DNA of 36,961 bases, from assembly GCA_016872495.1 (NCBI GenBank), contig VGZT01000022.1, forward strand, positions 1 to 36,961. Reading direction: 5' to 3'. Position 1 is the stretch's first letter, and each line of letters starts with the position of its first letter. The translations under genes and the position numbers were made by a program. Of this stretch, positions 23,604-31,683 are shown in pieces. The notes beneath the pieces were generated by a model. It saw only the letters and a list, made by a program, of their open reading frames with translations. It made no database searches and was not told the DNA's origin. The stretch comes from SAR202 cluster bacterium. Its GTDB lineage: Bacteria > Chloroflexota > Dehalococcoidia > Lucifugimonadales > Lucifugimonadaceae.

Positions 23604-24782
23604 ATGAATCCTGGGACCCGCGCTAGTTCAGATGCCCGCGCCGATGCCGGTTCTCGCCGGACGTGGCGGCGCGCCATCGTCAAGGTCGGCACCAACCTGC
23701 TTACGGGTGGATCCGACAGCCTCGACGACCGGGTCCTCGCCGATCTTGCCCGTCAGATCGCCGTGCTCAAGGGGCGCAAAGTAGAGGTCCTGCTCGTCAC
23801 TTCCGGAGCGGTCGCGGCCGGGCGGGACACGCTCGGCGCGCGCGGTATCCGCCCGGAGAAGCGGGGCGTCGCCTACCGCCAGGTGCTGGCGGCGGTCGGA
23901 CAGTCCAGGCTGATGGGGGCCTACGAGCGCCACTTCGACGCCCATGGGATCGCGGTAGCCCAGGCCCTGCTGTCCCGGAACGATCTGGAAAGCCGGCTCG
24001 GCTACCTGAATATCCGAAACACCCTTGAAAGGCTGCTCGCGCTCGGAGTGGTCCCGATCGTCAACGAAAACGACGTGGTTGCGGTCGAAGAGCTTGAAAA
24101 CGAGGTCTTCGGGGACAACGACCGGCTATCGGCGATGGTCGCCAACGCGATCGACGCCGACGTGCTGGTCTTGCTGGGGGAGGTGGAAGGGCTGTTCAGC
24201 GGCGACCCCAACCTCGATCCCGGCGCGAGCTTGATCCCGGAGGTCGAAAAGATCGATGGGGGCATAGAGCGGATCGCCGGGCCGGCCGTAGGCGGAAGGA
24301 GCCGCGGCGGCATGGCAAGCAAGGTCGAAGCCGCCCGGATCGCGTGCGCCTTCGGGGCCACCGTCATCATCGCGTCCGGCAGGGCGCCGGACGTCTTGCT
24401 TCGCCTGAACGACAGTGAACGCATTGGCACCCGGTTCAGCCCGGCGGCCACGCCGCGCGAGAGCCGGAAGCGGTGGATCCTGACCGGGGTCTCGAGCAGC
24501 CGCGGGGGAGTGGTCATCGACGCGGGGGCCGTGAGGGCGCTGACCCAGAACGGGCACAGCCTGCTGCCGGCCGGGATCGTCGGCGTACAGGGTGCCTTTC
24601 AACGCGGGGATATCATCTCGATCAGGGCCACCGACGAATCTGTGCTGGCATGGGGGATCACGAACTACTCCTCAACGGACGCCCAGCTCCTGAAGGGTCA
24701 CCGGTCCGAAGACCGCATGGCGATCGTAGCCAGCGACTACGGCCCCGAAGTCGTGCACCGCAACAACATGGCGCTGGCGTAA
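23604..24782 (+). CDS. proB: Glutamate 5-kinase with C-terminal PUA domain
   Basis: ProB phosphorylates glutamate to gamma-glutamyl phosphate, the committed step of proline synthesis. The 392-residue protein has the amino-acid kinase fold (AIVKVGTNLLTGG, LLVTSGAVAAGRDTLG, VPIVNENDVVAVEELENEVF, FGDNDRLSAMVANAIDADVLV, then GGRSRGGMASKVEAARIACA) and a C-terminal PUA domain (RKRWILTGVSSSRGGVVIDA, then GIVGVQGAFQRGDIISI). Residues 1-22 form an extra polar N-terminal tail. The gene lies 21 bases upstream of proA, and the kinase product is handed directly to ProA because it is unstable. Confidence 0.97.
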   Translation: MNPGTRASSDARADAGSRRTWRRAIVKVGTNLLTGGSDSLDDRVLADLARQIAVLKGRKVEVLLVTSGAVAAGRDTLGARGIRPEKRGVAYRQVLAAVGQSRLMGAYERHFDAHGIAVAQALLSRNDLESRLGYLNIRNTLERLLALGVVPIVNENDVVAVEELENEVFGDNDRLSAMVANAIDADVLVLLGEVEGLFSGDPNLDPGASLIPEVEKIDGGIERIAGPAVGGRSRGGMASKVEAARIACAFGATVIIASGRAPDVLLRLNDSERIGTRFSPAATPRESRKRWILTGVSSSRGGVVIDAGAVRALTQNGHSLLPAGIVGVQGAFQRGDIISIRATDESVLAWGITNYSSTDAQLLKGHRSEDRMAIVASDYGPEVVHRNNMALA

Positions 24783-24803
24783 GCAGCCAGGCTAAGCATT
24801 CCA

Positions 24804-26093
24804 ATGACGACCACCGAAATCGACCTGAAAGCGCTCGCCACGGACGCACGCTCGGCAGCGCGCAAGCTGGCCTCGGCAACGACCGCGCAGAAGAACGACG
24901 CCCTGCACCGGATCGCAATCGCCCTGGGGACGGACGCAGCAGCCGTCATCAAGGCGAACGAGCAGGACCTGGCGGGCGCCCGTGCGGCCGGGCTGGGCGA
25001 TCACGTGATCGACCGACTACTCCTTGACCGGCAGCGCCTGGCCCAGATGGCCTCGGACACGCGGGCGGTCGCCAGCCTGCCCGATCCCATCGGCGAGGTG
25101 ATCGAATCGAACACGCTCCCGAACGGCATCCGCCTTGAGCGGCGACGGGTACCGCTCGGCGTGATCGGCGTGATCTACGAGAGCCGCCCGAACGTGACGA
25201 TCGACATTTCCGCGCTTTGCCTGAAATCTGGGAACGCCGCGATCCTCAGGGGCGGGCGGGAAGCGTTCCATTCGAACCAGGCCCTGGCCACGCTGGTGGG
25301 CTCCGCCCTCGCCGCGGCAGGGTTGCCGCGGTCCGCGATCCAGTTCGTCGCTTCGACGGACCGGGCTCTGGTCGACCAGCTGCTGACTATGAAGGACCAG
25401 ATCGACCTGCTCATTCCCCGGGGCGGGGCTGACCTCGTGCGCATGGTGGCCGAGAAGGCGACGATGCCTGCGATCACCGGCGGGGTCGGCGTCTGCCATA
25501 CCTATGTCGATGACAGGGCCGACCTCGACAAGGCGGTCGCGATCGTGGTCAATGCCAAGGTCCAGCGGCCCAGCGTGTGCAACGCCCTCGACACGATCAT
25601 CGTGCACTCGCAGATTGCCGACCGGTTCTTGCCGGCCGTCGCAAGGAAGCTCTGGGACGCCGGGGTCGAACTCCGCTGCGACCCGCGTTCCCTGGCCGTC
25701 CTCGAACCGGCCGCACGCGCGGCAGGCAAGTCAGATCGAATCAAGCGCGCCCGGTCCGACGACTTCGGCCGGGAGTTCCTGGCGCTGATCGCGGCGGTCA
25801 AGGTGGTCGACGGCTTCGACGACGCCCTGGACCATATCGCGAAGTACGGCTCCGGCCACTCCGAGGCGATCGTCACGGAGTCGCAGGCAGCAGAGGAGCG
25901 GTTTCTCAACGAGGTCGACGCGGCTGCGGTGTTTGCAAACGCCTCGACGCGGTTTACCGATGGCGCGCGGTTCGGCCTGGGCGCCGAAGTGGCCATAAGC
26001 ACCGGCAAGTTCCACGCACGGGGGCCAATGGGTTTGCGCGAGATAACCAGCTACAAATGGGTTGCGCGCGGCAGCGGCCAGATCGTTAGCTAG
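24804..26093 (+). CDS. proA: Gamma-glutamyl phosphate reductase
   Basis: ProA reduces gamma-glutamyl phosphate with NADPH to glutamate semialdehyde, the second step of proline synthesis. At 429 residues it has full length and shows the family features RRVPLGVIGVIYESRPNVTI, LKSGNAAILRGGREAFHSN, the catalytic cysteine region AKVQRPSVCNALDT (Cys in SVCN), and the C-terminal FGLGAEVAISTGKFHARGPM. The proline branch is completed by ProC, which is not in the window; glutamate semialdehyde cyclises spontaneously before that step. Confidence 0.97.
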   Translation: MTTTEIDLKALATDARSAARKLASATTAQKNDALHRIAIALGTDAAAVIKANEQDLAGARAAGLGDHVIDRLLLDRQRLAQMASDTRAVASLPDPIGEVIESNTLPNGIRLERRRVPLGVIGVIYESRPNVTIDISALCLKSGNAAILRGGREAFHSNQALATLVGSALAAAGLPRSAIQFVASTDRALVDQLLTMKDQIDLLIPRGGADLVRMVAEKATMPAITGGVGVCHTYVDDRADLDKAVAIVVNAKVQRPSVCNALDTIIVHSQIADRFLPAVARKLWDAGVELRCDPRSLAVLEPAARAAGKSDRIKRARSDDFGREFLALIAAVKVVDGFDDALDHIAKYGSGHSEAIVTESQAAEERFLNEVDAAAVFANASTRFTDGARFGLGAEVAISTGKFHARGPMGLREITSYKWVARGSGQIVS

Positions 26094-26121
26094 CCTCGCT
26101 CGCGGGGCCGAGGAATTCAGT

Positions 26122-26442
26122 ATGGCCAACTACTACTTTGAGCGCGAGTGTCGGACTCCTACCTCGGAGTGCTACACGATCGTCGACGACGGGACTGCGG
26201 TCGGGCGCCTGGACCTGCACTTTACGCCGACCGTCGTTCACGCCACCCTCGCCATCTCGGAAGCGCTGACCCAGGAGCAGATCCAGGAGCTGATAGAGAT
26301 CGTTGACGAGGACATCGTGGACGCGGTCGGGGTCGAGCGCGACGAGTTCATAGTCCACGTCCACCAGGGGCGCGATCTGGGCGTCTACAGCAACCATGAG
26401 TTCGGACCGCCAGGCAACGGCCATCCTGGTGCCGGAGCTTGA
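26122..26442 (+). CDS. Small acidic protein of unknown function
   Basis: I do not recognise this 106-residue protein. It begins MANYYFERECRTPTSECYTI and runs through GTAVGRLDLHFTPTVVHATL and LTQEQIQELIEIVDEDIVDA to FIVHVHQGRDLGVYSNHEFG. It is acidic, has no membrane segment or signal peptide, and looks like a compact alpha/beta fold. The ATG at 26122 has GAGG eight bases upstream; the open frame starts earlier but only inside proA. It lies 28 bases after proA and overlaps the possible longer form of the next gene, so it is probably in the proBA transcript. Confidence 0.7.
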   Translation: MANYYFERECRTPTSECYTIVDDGTAVGRLDLHFTPTVVHATLAISEALTQEQIQELIEIVDEDIVDAVGVERDEFIVHVHQGRDLGVYSNHEFGPPGNGHPGAGA

Positions 26443-26482
26443 CGCGGCCCTGATCGGCCGTGGCTCTCAAACCGTCGCCGAA

Positions 26483-27334
26483 ATGATCATCGACTTCCAC
26501 ACCCACGTCCTGCCCGACGAATTCCGGACCGACCGCTCGCGCATCCTCAGGTCCGACCCCACCTTCCGGGCGCTATTCAACAGCCCGACCGCCCGCACGG
26601 CCCAGGCCACCGAACTGCTCGCCGAGATGGATGCATCAGGGGTTGCGATGGCCGTGATCCTCGGTTACGGCTGGGCCGACCTGGGCATCGCCCGCGCCGC
26701 CAACGACTACCTGCTCGAAAGTTCCGCCAAGAGTGGCGGGAGGCTGATCCCGTTCTGCGCCGTCAACCCGGCCTGGGGCAAGAGCGCGGTCGTCGAGGCC
26801 GAAAGATGCGTAGCGGCGGGCGCACGCGGCATCGGGGAACTGCATCCCGACACGCAGGGCTTCGACATCACCGACCAGGGCGTCATGGCTCCCTTGATGA
26901 AAGTGGTGGAAGCGCACGACCTGATCGTCACGACGCACGGGTCTGAGCCGGTCGGCCACGCCTATCCGGGCAAGGGCACCGTCACCCCGGAGAAGCTGTT
27001 CCGGCTGGCCCTCCATTTCCCAAAGGCCAGGCTCGTCTTTGCCCACTGGGGCGGCGGCCTGCCTTTCTACGGACTCATGCCAGAGGTCGCGCGCGCCTTG
27101 CGCCGCGTCTGGTTCGACTCGGCGGCCACCGCGTTCCTCTACAACGCCAACGTCTTCCGCACGGTGGCGACGGCTGCCGGGGCCGACCGAATCCTCTTCG
27201 GCAGCGACTACCCCCTCGTCAGCCAGCGCCGGGCGTTCAGCGAAGCAGCCGGCGCGTCACTTTCACCGAAGGAGTCGGAGTCGCTCTTCAGCACCAACGC
27301 TCGTGGGCTGCTGGGGTTATCGCTCGATTCCTGA
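26483..27334 (+). CDS. Metal-dependent amidohydrolase (amidohydrolase_2 / ACMSD-like)
   Basis: The 283-residue TIM-barrel hydrolase carries the metal ligands expected for the family: HxH in MIIDFHTHVLP, His in IVTTHGSE, His in RLVFAHWGGGLPFY and Asp in ILFGSDYPLVS. Members act on carboxylated or lactone substrates (decarboxylases and hydrolases such as ACMSD and LigJ types); the substrate here is unknown. The start ATG at 26483 gives the canonical MIIDFHTH N-terminus. An ATG at 26396 would add 29 residues and overlap the previous gene by 47 bases. It may be the last gene of the proBA transcript. Confidence 0.88.
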   Translation: MIIDFHTHVLPDEFRTDRSRILRSDPTFRALFNSPTARTAQATELLAEMDASGVAMAVILGYGWADLGIARAANDYLLESSAKSGGRLIPFCAVNPAWGKSAVVEAERCVAAGARGIGELHPDTQGFDITDQGVMAPLMKVVEAHDLIVTTHGSEPVGHAYPGKGTVTPEKLFRLALHFPKARLVFAHWGGGLPFYGLMPEVARALRRVWFDSAATAFLYNANVFRTVATAAGADRILFGSDYPLVSQRRAFSEAAGASLSPKESESLFSTNARGLLGLSLDS

Positions 27335-27335
27335 C

Positions 27336-27813
27336 ATGCGCGGTGAACCCCCCGGCAGGCGCAAGCGACTAACAAGCGGCCCAACGAAGTCGCAAAAAGA
27401 AGCGCATTAACCGGGCTGCGGGCTATTCCGGGACACCACTCCAATGCAAGCTGGGCGTGAAAGCCGGCCCAGCCTGTCGCGCTGGTTGACGAACCTGAAG
27501 GGTTTCAGGAGCAACTGGCCGGCGAAGGCGCCGACGTCATCCGTTCAGACCGCCACGGCAGGGCCGATATCGTCACCTGCTTCGTGAAGCGGCGCGGTGA
27601 CCTGCAGGAGCGGTTCTCCGCCCTGGGTGCGTCCCCGTGGCCGGCCGGAGCCCTCTGGATCGTCTGGCCGAAGCGCACCCCGGTGGCGCGATCGATCTTG
27701 TCGAGGGCGTCTTGAGAGACATGGTTACGTCCGGCACGTTCGACAACAGGGCCTGCGCGATCGGCGCAACCTGGAGCGGCCTACGATTCGTCGGGCGCAG
27801 GGCCAGGCCCTGA
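27336..27813 (+). pseudogene. Frame-broken DUF3052-family gene
   Basis: Three pieces of a DUF3052-like protein can be read in order. Frame 1 from 27421 gives GYSGTPLQCKLGVKAG and is closed by TGA at 27487. Frame 2 from about 27476 gives VALVDEPEGFQEQLAGEGAD and later PAGALWIVWPKRTP, closed by TGA at 27713. Frame 1 again from about 27682 gives GGAIDLVEGVLRDMV and CAIGATWSGLRFVGRR, ending at 27813. Family members are single chains reading GYSGTPLxxKLG, VxLxxAPxGF, GALWVxWPKK and WSGLRxVxR, so two compensating frameshifts split this copy. No ATG, GTG or TTG precedes GYSG in frame 1. It lies just before the SDR trio, in a patch with other decay. Sequencing error at two sites is possible but less likely, given the intact genes around it. 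Confidence 0.75.
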
Positions 27814-27933
27814 GCTTACGGGTCACCCGGCAGGCCCTTGGAGGCCTCACACCACCGCAGGAGGCGTGACTCCGCGGCACGCGTGGCCTACCATTCCTCC
27901 GCACATCGTTCGGTCACCGGAATGGAGGCCTCG

Positions 27934-28629
27934 TTGAAGCTGCTGGTTACATCCGCAACATCCGAGCTTGGTCGCACGATCAGCGAAGGGCTCTCGAAGG
28001 ATCACACCCTGACGCTCACCGACCTGCCACTGGGGGGTCGAGCGCCACGCGGCATCAAGCCGCATTCCCTCGGGCATGACGGCGAGACCGACTCCCTGGT
28101 GCGCGGGATGGACGCCATCGTTCACGTTGGCTTCGGTGGGCACCAGGCCGAGGCGACGCCGCTTCTCGACTACCTGACGCGGTGCACCTACAACTTGCTG
28201 ACGGCCTGCCTGAACACCGGGGTTAAGCGCTTCGTCTATCTCCACACCCTGCGCGTGTTCGACGGCTACGAGCCACACCTCACGGTGACCGAGCGTTGGA
28301 AGCCCTTGCCGACCACCGAGCCAGCCGTGCTTGCGGCCCACCTGGGGGAGTACGTCTGCCGGGAGTTCGCACGGGAGCACCCGCAACTTGAGGTGATCTC
28401 GCTGCGACTCGGCTACCCGATCGTTCCCGGCACCCGCTCGGCAGCGACTCGCACGAAGCAGCCGGCCGCCCTCTGCAGCGCAGACCTGGTCCTGGCCCTC
28501 GGCCGTGCCCTCGACGCCAGGGTGCCGAAGCGCTGGAATCCGGTCCACATCCAGTCGCCGGTCCCGAACGCACGCTTCTTGATGAGTGGCGCCGAGTCGT
28601 TGATCGGCTTCCCGAAAAAGGCCGCCTGA
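27934..28629 (+). CDS. SDR/epimerase-like protein, probably catalytically degenerate
   Basis: First of three tandem NAD(P)-binding SDR-like genes, 231 residues. The start is TTG at 27934, which has a perfect GGAGG at 27925-27929 five bases upstream. The ATG at 27922 lies within that ribosome-binding site, and the TTG start matches the N-termini of the two paralogues (LKLLVTSATSELG beside MNVLILGGNGMLG). The glycine motif GxxGxxG is reduced to SATSELG, and the YxxxK catalytic pair of the paralogues (RLYALTKALGQEIL) is replaced by AVLAAHLGEYVCREF. The fold is retained (DAIVHVGFGG, then VKRFVYLHTLRVF), but dinucleotide binding and catalysis look lost. It could be a regulatory subunit of the other two. 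Confidence 0.8.
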   Translation: MKLLVTSATSELGRTISEGLSKDHTLTLTDLPLGGRAPRGIKPHSLGHDGETDSLVRGMDAIVHVGFGGHQAEATPLLDYLTRCTYNLLTACLNTGVKRFVYLHTLRVFDGYEPHLTVTERWKPLPTTEPAVLAAHLGEYVCREFAREHPQLEVISLRLGYPIVPGTRSAATRTKQPAALCSADLVLALGRALDARVPKRWNPVHIQSPVPNARFLMSGAESLIGFPKKAA

Positions 28630-28661
28630 TCGAATCCCCACCAGTGAAACCGGAAACCCGA

Positions 28662-29414
28662 ATGAACGTCTTGATCCTGGGTGGTAACGGAATGCTCGGC
28701 CCATGGGTGGTCCAGGCGCTCGAAGGCCGTCACCGCCTGCTCGTCACGGACATCTCCGAACTGAAGTTCGAGACCGGTGCGGCCTATCGAAAGGTCGACG
28801 CAGGCAACTTGCGCCAGGTCGTCGACGCCGCTCAAGGCATGGACGCCATCATTAACCTGTCGGTGCTGCGCCAGGACCGGCAACTCGCGTTCGACGTGAG
28901 CACCCGCGGCAACTACAACATGGCGGTCGCCGCCGTGACCCACGGAATCCGCCGCCTCCTTAACACCGGGCCACACTTCCAGCTCGCCGGCCCCAACTAC
29001 GAGGATCACGACTACGACCTCAGCCCGGACATGCCGCCCCAGCCGGGGTCGAGGCTGTACGCGCTGACCAAGGCGCTGGGACAGGAGATCCTGCAGGTCT
29101 ATTCCGAGCATCACGACATCTACGTGCAGACGTTGCTCTTCTACAACTTCTACGACCCTGTGACGATGAAGACGCCGGGCGGGGAGCGGCGGATCGGCGT
29201 CGACCTTACTCCCTTCAGCATCGCGTGGCAGGACGCCGGCGAGGCGATCAGGCGGGCACTGGAGATCGAATTGGGGCGGCTGCCGTCTCGCTGTGAGACG
29301 TACAACGTCTTCACGGACCTGCCTCACCACAAGTTCTCAAACGCCAAGGCCCGGCAGTTGCTCGGCTGGCAACCCAGGCATTTCCTGGAAGCCGCGTGGA
29401 CGCGCCGTGAGTAG
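28662..29414 (+). CDS. SDR-family NAD-dependent epimerase/dehydratase-like protein, copy 2
   Basis: An extended-SDR protein of 250 residues with the dinucleotide-binding MNVLILGGNGMLGPWVV, DAIINLSVLRQDRQLAFDVS, the conserved THGIRRLLNTGPHFQ, and the catalytic YxxxK in SRLYALTKALGQEIL. It ends KARQLLGWQPRHFLEAAWTR, like nucleoside-sugar epimerases. By eye it is about two-thirds identical to the next gene, so the two come from a tandem duplication. The ATG at 28662 gives the canonical start; an in-frame GTG at 28644 would add six residues. The substrate is unknown and no sugar-nucleotide genes lie close by. Confidence 0.88.
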   Translation: MNVLILGGNGMLGPWVVQALEGRHRLLVTDISELKFETGAAYRKVDAGNLRQVVDAAQGMDAIINLSVLRQDRQLAFDVSTRGNYNMAVAAVTHGIRRLLNTGPHFQLAGPNYEDHDYDLSPDMPPQPGSRLYALTKALGQEILQVYSEHHDIYVQTLLFYNFYDPVTMKTPGGERRIGVDLTPFSIAWQDAGEAIRRALEIELGRLPSRCETYNVFTDLPHHKFSNAKARQLLGWQPRHFLEAAWTRRE

Positions 29415-29462
29415 ACATCTTCACCTCACCGCAATCTGCTACCGGACTTCGCAGGCGCTGAC

Positions 29463-30224
29463 GTGAAAGTCCTGATTCTCGGCGCCAACGGCATGCTCGG
29501 GCCATGGGTTGTTCCCGCGCTCGAAAATCGCCACGAGTTGCTGCTCACCGATATCGTTCCGCCGAAATCCCCCGGGCGTCATCCTTTCCTCAAGGTAGAC
29601 GTCGGTGACCTGCCCGCTGTCGTTGCCGCCGCCCAGGGGATGGACTGCATTCTGAACCTGTCCGTACTCCGCTGGGATCGCAAGCTGGCGTTCGACGTCA
29701 GCACACGTGGCAACTACAACATGGCGGTGGCTGCCGTGACTCACGGGATCCGCCGGATCATCAACACCGGGCCCCACTACCAGCTGGCGGGGCCGACGTA
29801 TGAGGATTTCGACTTCGGCCTGACGCCGGACATGCCGCCCCAGCCGGGGACCCGCCTGTACGCTCTGACCAAGGCGTTGGGGCAAGAGATCCTGCGGGTC
29901 TTCGCGGAGCGACACGACCTCTACGTCCAGACGCTGCTGTTCTGCAACTTCTATGACCCCACCACCATGGCGCGGCCAGAGGGTGGATTCGGAAGCCCCG
30001 GCAAGGACCTGTGGCCTTTCAGCGTGTCGTGGCAGGACGCCGGTGAGGCCGTCCGGCTGGCGGTCGAAGCCGAGCTCGCGCGCCTGCCCTCGAACTACGA
30101 AACGTTCGACATCTTCACCGATCTCCCACACGGACGCTACGTGAACAGCAAGGCTCGCACGGTCCTTGGATGGCAACCACGGCACTTCCTGGAATCGATC
30201 TGGACGCGACCTTACCCCAGATAG
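29463..30224 (+). CDS. SDR-family NAD-dependent epimerase/dehydratase-like protein, copy 3
   Basis: The third tandem SDR, 253 residues, starts with GTG at 29463 and the motif VKVLILGANGMLGPWVV. It shares with copy 2 the stretches LAFDVSTRGNYNMAVAAVTH, the YxxxK site TRLYALTKALGQEILRVF, YVQTLLFCNFYDPTTMA and the end LGWQPRHFLESIWTR. The region between about residues 175 and 200 diverges most and probably forms the substrate pocket. The three genes run in the same direction with gaps of 32 and 48 bases and are likely one operon. Function beyond NAD(P)-dependent sugar or aldehyde chemistry cannot be told. Confidence 0.88.
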   Translation: MKVLILGANGMLGPWVVPALENRHELLLTDIVPPKSPGRHPFLKVDVGDLPAVVAAAQGMDCILNLSVLRWDRKLAFDVSTRGNYNMAVAAVTHGIRRIINTGPHYQLAGPTYEDFDFGLTPDMPPQPGTRLYALTKALGQEILRVFAERHDLYVQTLLFCNFYDPTTMARPEGGFGSPGKDLWPFSVSWQDAGEAVRLAVEAELARLPSNYETFDIFTDLPHGRYVNSKARTVLGWQPRHFLESIWTRPYPR

Positions 30225-30235
30225 CGGCCTCGACC

Positions 30236-30505
30236 TCAGCGAGCGCAAACAGCGGCACGCGTCCCTGGCTGGGCCAGGACGTCGAAATCATCGGTCACCG
30301 GCAACATTAGGTTTGGCTGCACGACCTCAGGGTGCAGATTCGCGATCATGTCGAGGGCGGTCTGGCCGTCGCCCGCGATCGATACTTCACCGATCCCCAG
30401 CTCTTCCAGGCTCGCGACGATCGGGTCTCGGGCGGAGCCGTCGGCGTGCCCGGCCAGGAGGATCCGAATATCGTCGCCGGGCCAGGGAGGGCCGGCCTCG
30501 TTCTA
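30236..30505 (-). pseudogene. Response-regulator receiver-domain remnant
   Basis: On the minus strand a frame closed by TAG at 30505-30503 and TGA at 30238-30236 reads DIRILLAGHADGSARDPIVA, then SLEELGIGEVSIAGDGQTAL and DMIANLHPEVVQPNLMLPVT. This follows the REC-domain pattern (VLLADD, ALxxLxxxG, AxDGxxAL, PDVVLLDLMLP). The acidic pair is degraded to GHAD, the phospho-acceptor Asp is replaced by Asn in QPNLMLP, and no start codon precedes the domain. It ends after the third strand, so more than half of the receiver and all of the output domain are gone. It is a dead fragment, running opposite to the SDR genes. Confidence 0.7.
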
Positions 30506-30564
30506 AGCCGGCTGCTCTCGACGCCAGGGGATCAGCATGTCTTCAATGTGACGCGCGCTCGTGG

Positions 30565-30570
30565 GATAAC
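30565..30570 (+). promoter_or_regulatory. Candidate -10 box for the rhomboid gene
   Basis: GATAAC lies six bases before an ATG at 30577, so transcription would start at about that codon. A weak -35 (TTCAAT at 30542-30547) lies 17 bases upstream. Confidence 0.3.
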
Positions 30571-30599
30571 ATCGCAATGGATATCAGGGGAGCAGCGCA

Positions 30600-31637
30600 A
30601 TCGAGTCCAGTCCCATATACCCCCAGCCCGTCAGCCGCCCGGCGCGCACCACCGCCACCTGGACACTCGCGGCACTCAACGTCCTCGTCTGGATCTTCCT
30701 GGAGCTTAACGGCGGATCCCAGAACGTCGTCACGCTGTTGCGAACTGGCGCCAAGTACGGCCCGGCGATCGCGGAGGGCGAGTACTGGCGGCTTCTGACG
30801 GCCGTCTTCATCCACATCGGGCTGTTCCACCTGGTGGCCAATTCGATCGGCCTCCTGGTCTTCGGCGGAATGGTCGAGCGCGCGTATGGTGTCCGATCGT
30901 TTCTCACGCTCTACCTGGTTGCCGGTATTTTCGGCAACCTGGCCAGCTACGCGGCCGGCCCAACCGTGAGCGCCGGCGCGAGCGGCGCGGTGTTTGGCAT
31001 CGTAGGGGCGTTCGGAACCTATCTCATGGTCAACCGGGCCGTACTCGGCGAACTCGCTCGCCGCTCGCTCTGGGGGATCGCCCTGATTCTCGGGATCAAC
31101 GTCGTCTTCGGCCTGAACGTGGGCGGCATCGACAACTGGGCGCACCTCGGTGGCCTGCTGAGCGGTGCCCTGGTCGGCTGGTTCCTGACCCCGCACCTGA
31201 CCCGGGAGAGCGTCGAGTCCCCCATGGCTTTCGCAGTCGAGCCCCCGCGTCTCACCACACGAATCCCGTCGGTGGCCCGGTGGCGCACGGTAGTCGTGGT
31301 CAGCGGTCTCCTGCTGCTGGCTTCGACCTGGCTGATCTCACGCGATTACTCCCATGCGCAGCCGAAGGTCGCCATTGCCACGGTCGCCGACGCCGAACGG
31401 TCTCTCAGGCTCGGCGACTACGACCCGGCGCGGGACCTCGTTAGCGCCATGGCGATGACCAGTCGCGGCGGCACCCGGCTTGGCCTGTTTTACCTGCAAC
31501 GGGGACTGGAAGAAGCGAGGACCGGTGACCGGGCCGCCGCGCTCGCCGACGTCCGGACCGCGCTGGCGTACGACTTGCCCGACGATGCCGTCCGCATCGG
31601 CGTGGCCACCTTGCAGCAGATCTCCGGCCGCCGCTAG
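30600..31637 (+). CDS. Rhomboid-family intramembrane serine protease with C-terminal extension
   Basis: The rhomboid core has FHLVANSIGLLVFGG (HxxxN-like), the catalytic serine in SAGASGAVFGIVGAFG (codon at 30981) and the catalytic histidine in NWAHLGGLLSG (codon at 31143). After the core come a further membrane helix (TVVVVSGLLLLASTWLI) and about 100 residues resembling TPR helices (AERSLRLGDYDPARDLV, then RGLEEARTGDRAAALADV). The 5' end is uncertain. The first membrane segment TWTLAALNVLVWIFLEL is clearly coded upstream of the only conventional start, TTG 30738, yet no ATG, GTG or TTG precedes it in this frame. I begin at ATC 30600, eight bases after AGGGGAG. More likely the true start is ATG 30577, put out of frame by one missing base in the G-run at 30587-30590; the product would then start MDIRGSSAIESSPIYPQPV. 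Confidence 0.85.
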   Translation: MESSPIYPQPVSRPARTTATWTLAALNVLVWIFLELNGGSQNVVTLLRTGAKYGPAIAEGEYWRLLTAVFIHIGLFHLVANSIGLLVFGGMVERAYGVRSFLTLYLVAGIFGNLASYAAGPTVSAGASGAVFGIVGAFGTYLMVNRAVLGELARRSLWGIALILGINVVFGLNVGGIDNWAHLGGLLSGALVGWFLTPHLTRESVESPMAFAVEPPRLTTRIPSVARWRTVVVVSGLLLLASTWLISRDYSHAQPKVAIATVADAERSLRLGDYDPARDLVSAMAMTSRGGTRLGLFYLQRGLEEARTGDRAAALADVRTALAYDLPDDAVRIGVATLQQISGRR

Positions 31638-31683
31638 GACCACCGGCCCCGGCATCGAGAGCGGCGCTGGCACCACTGCGCTT

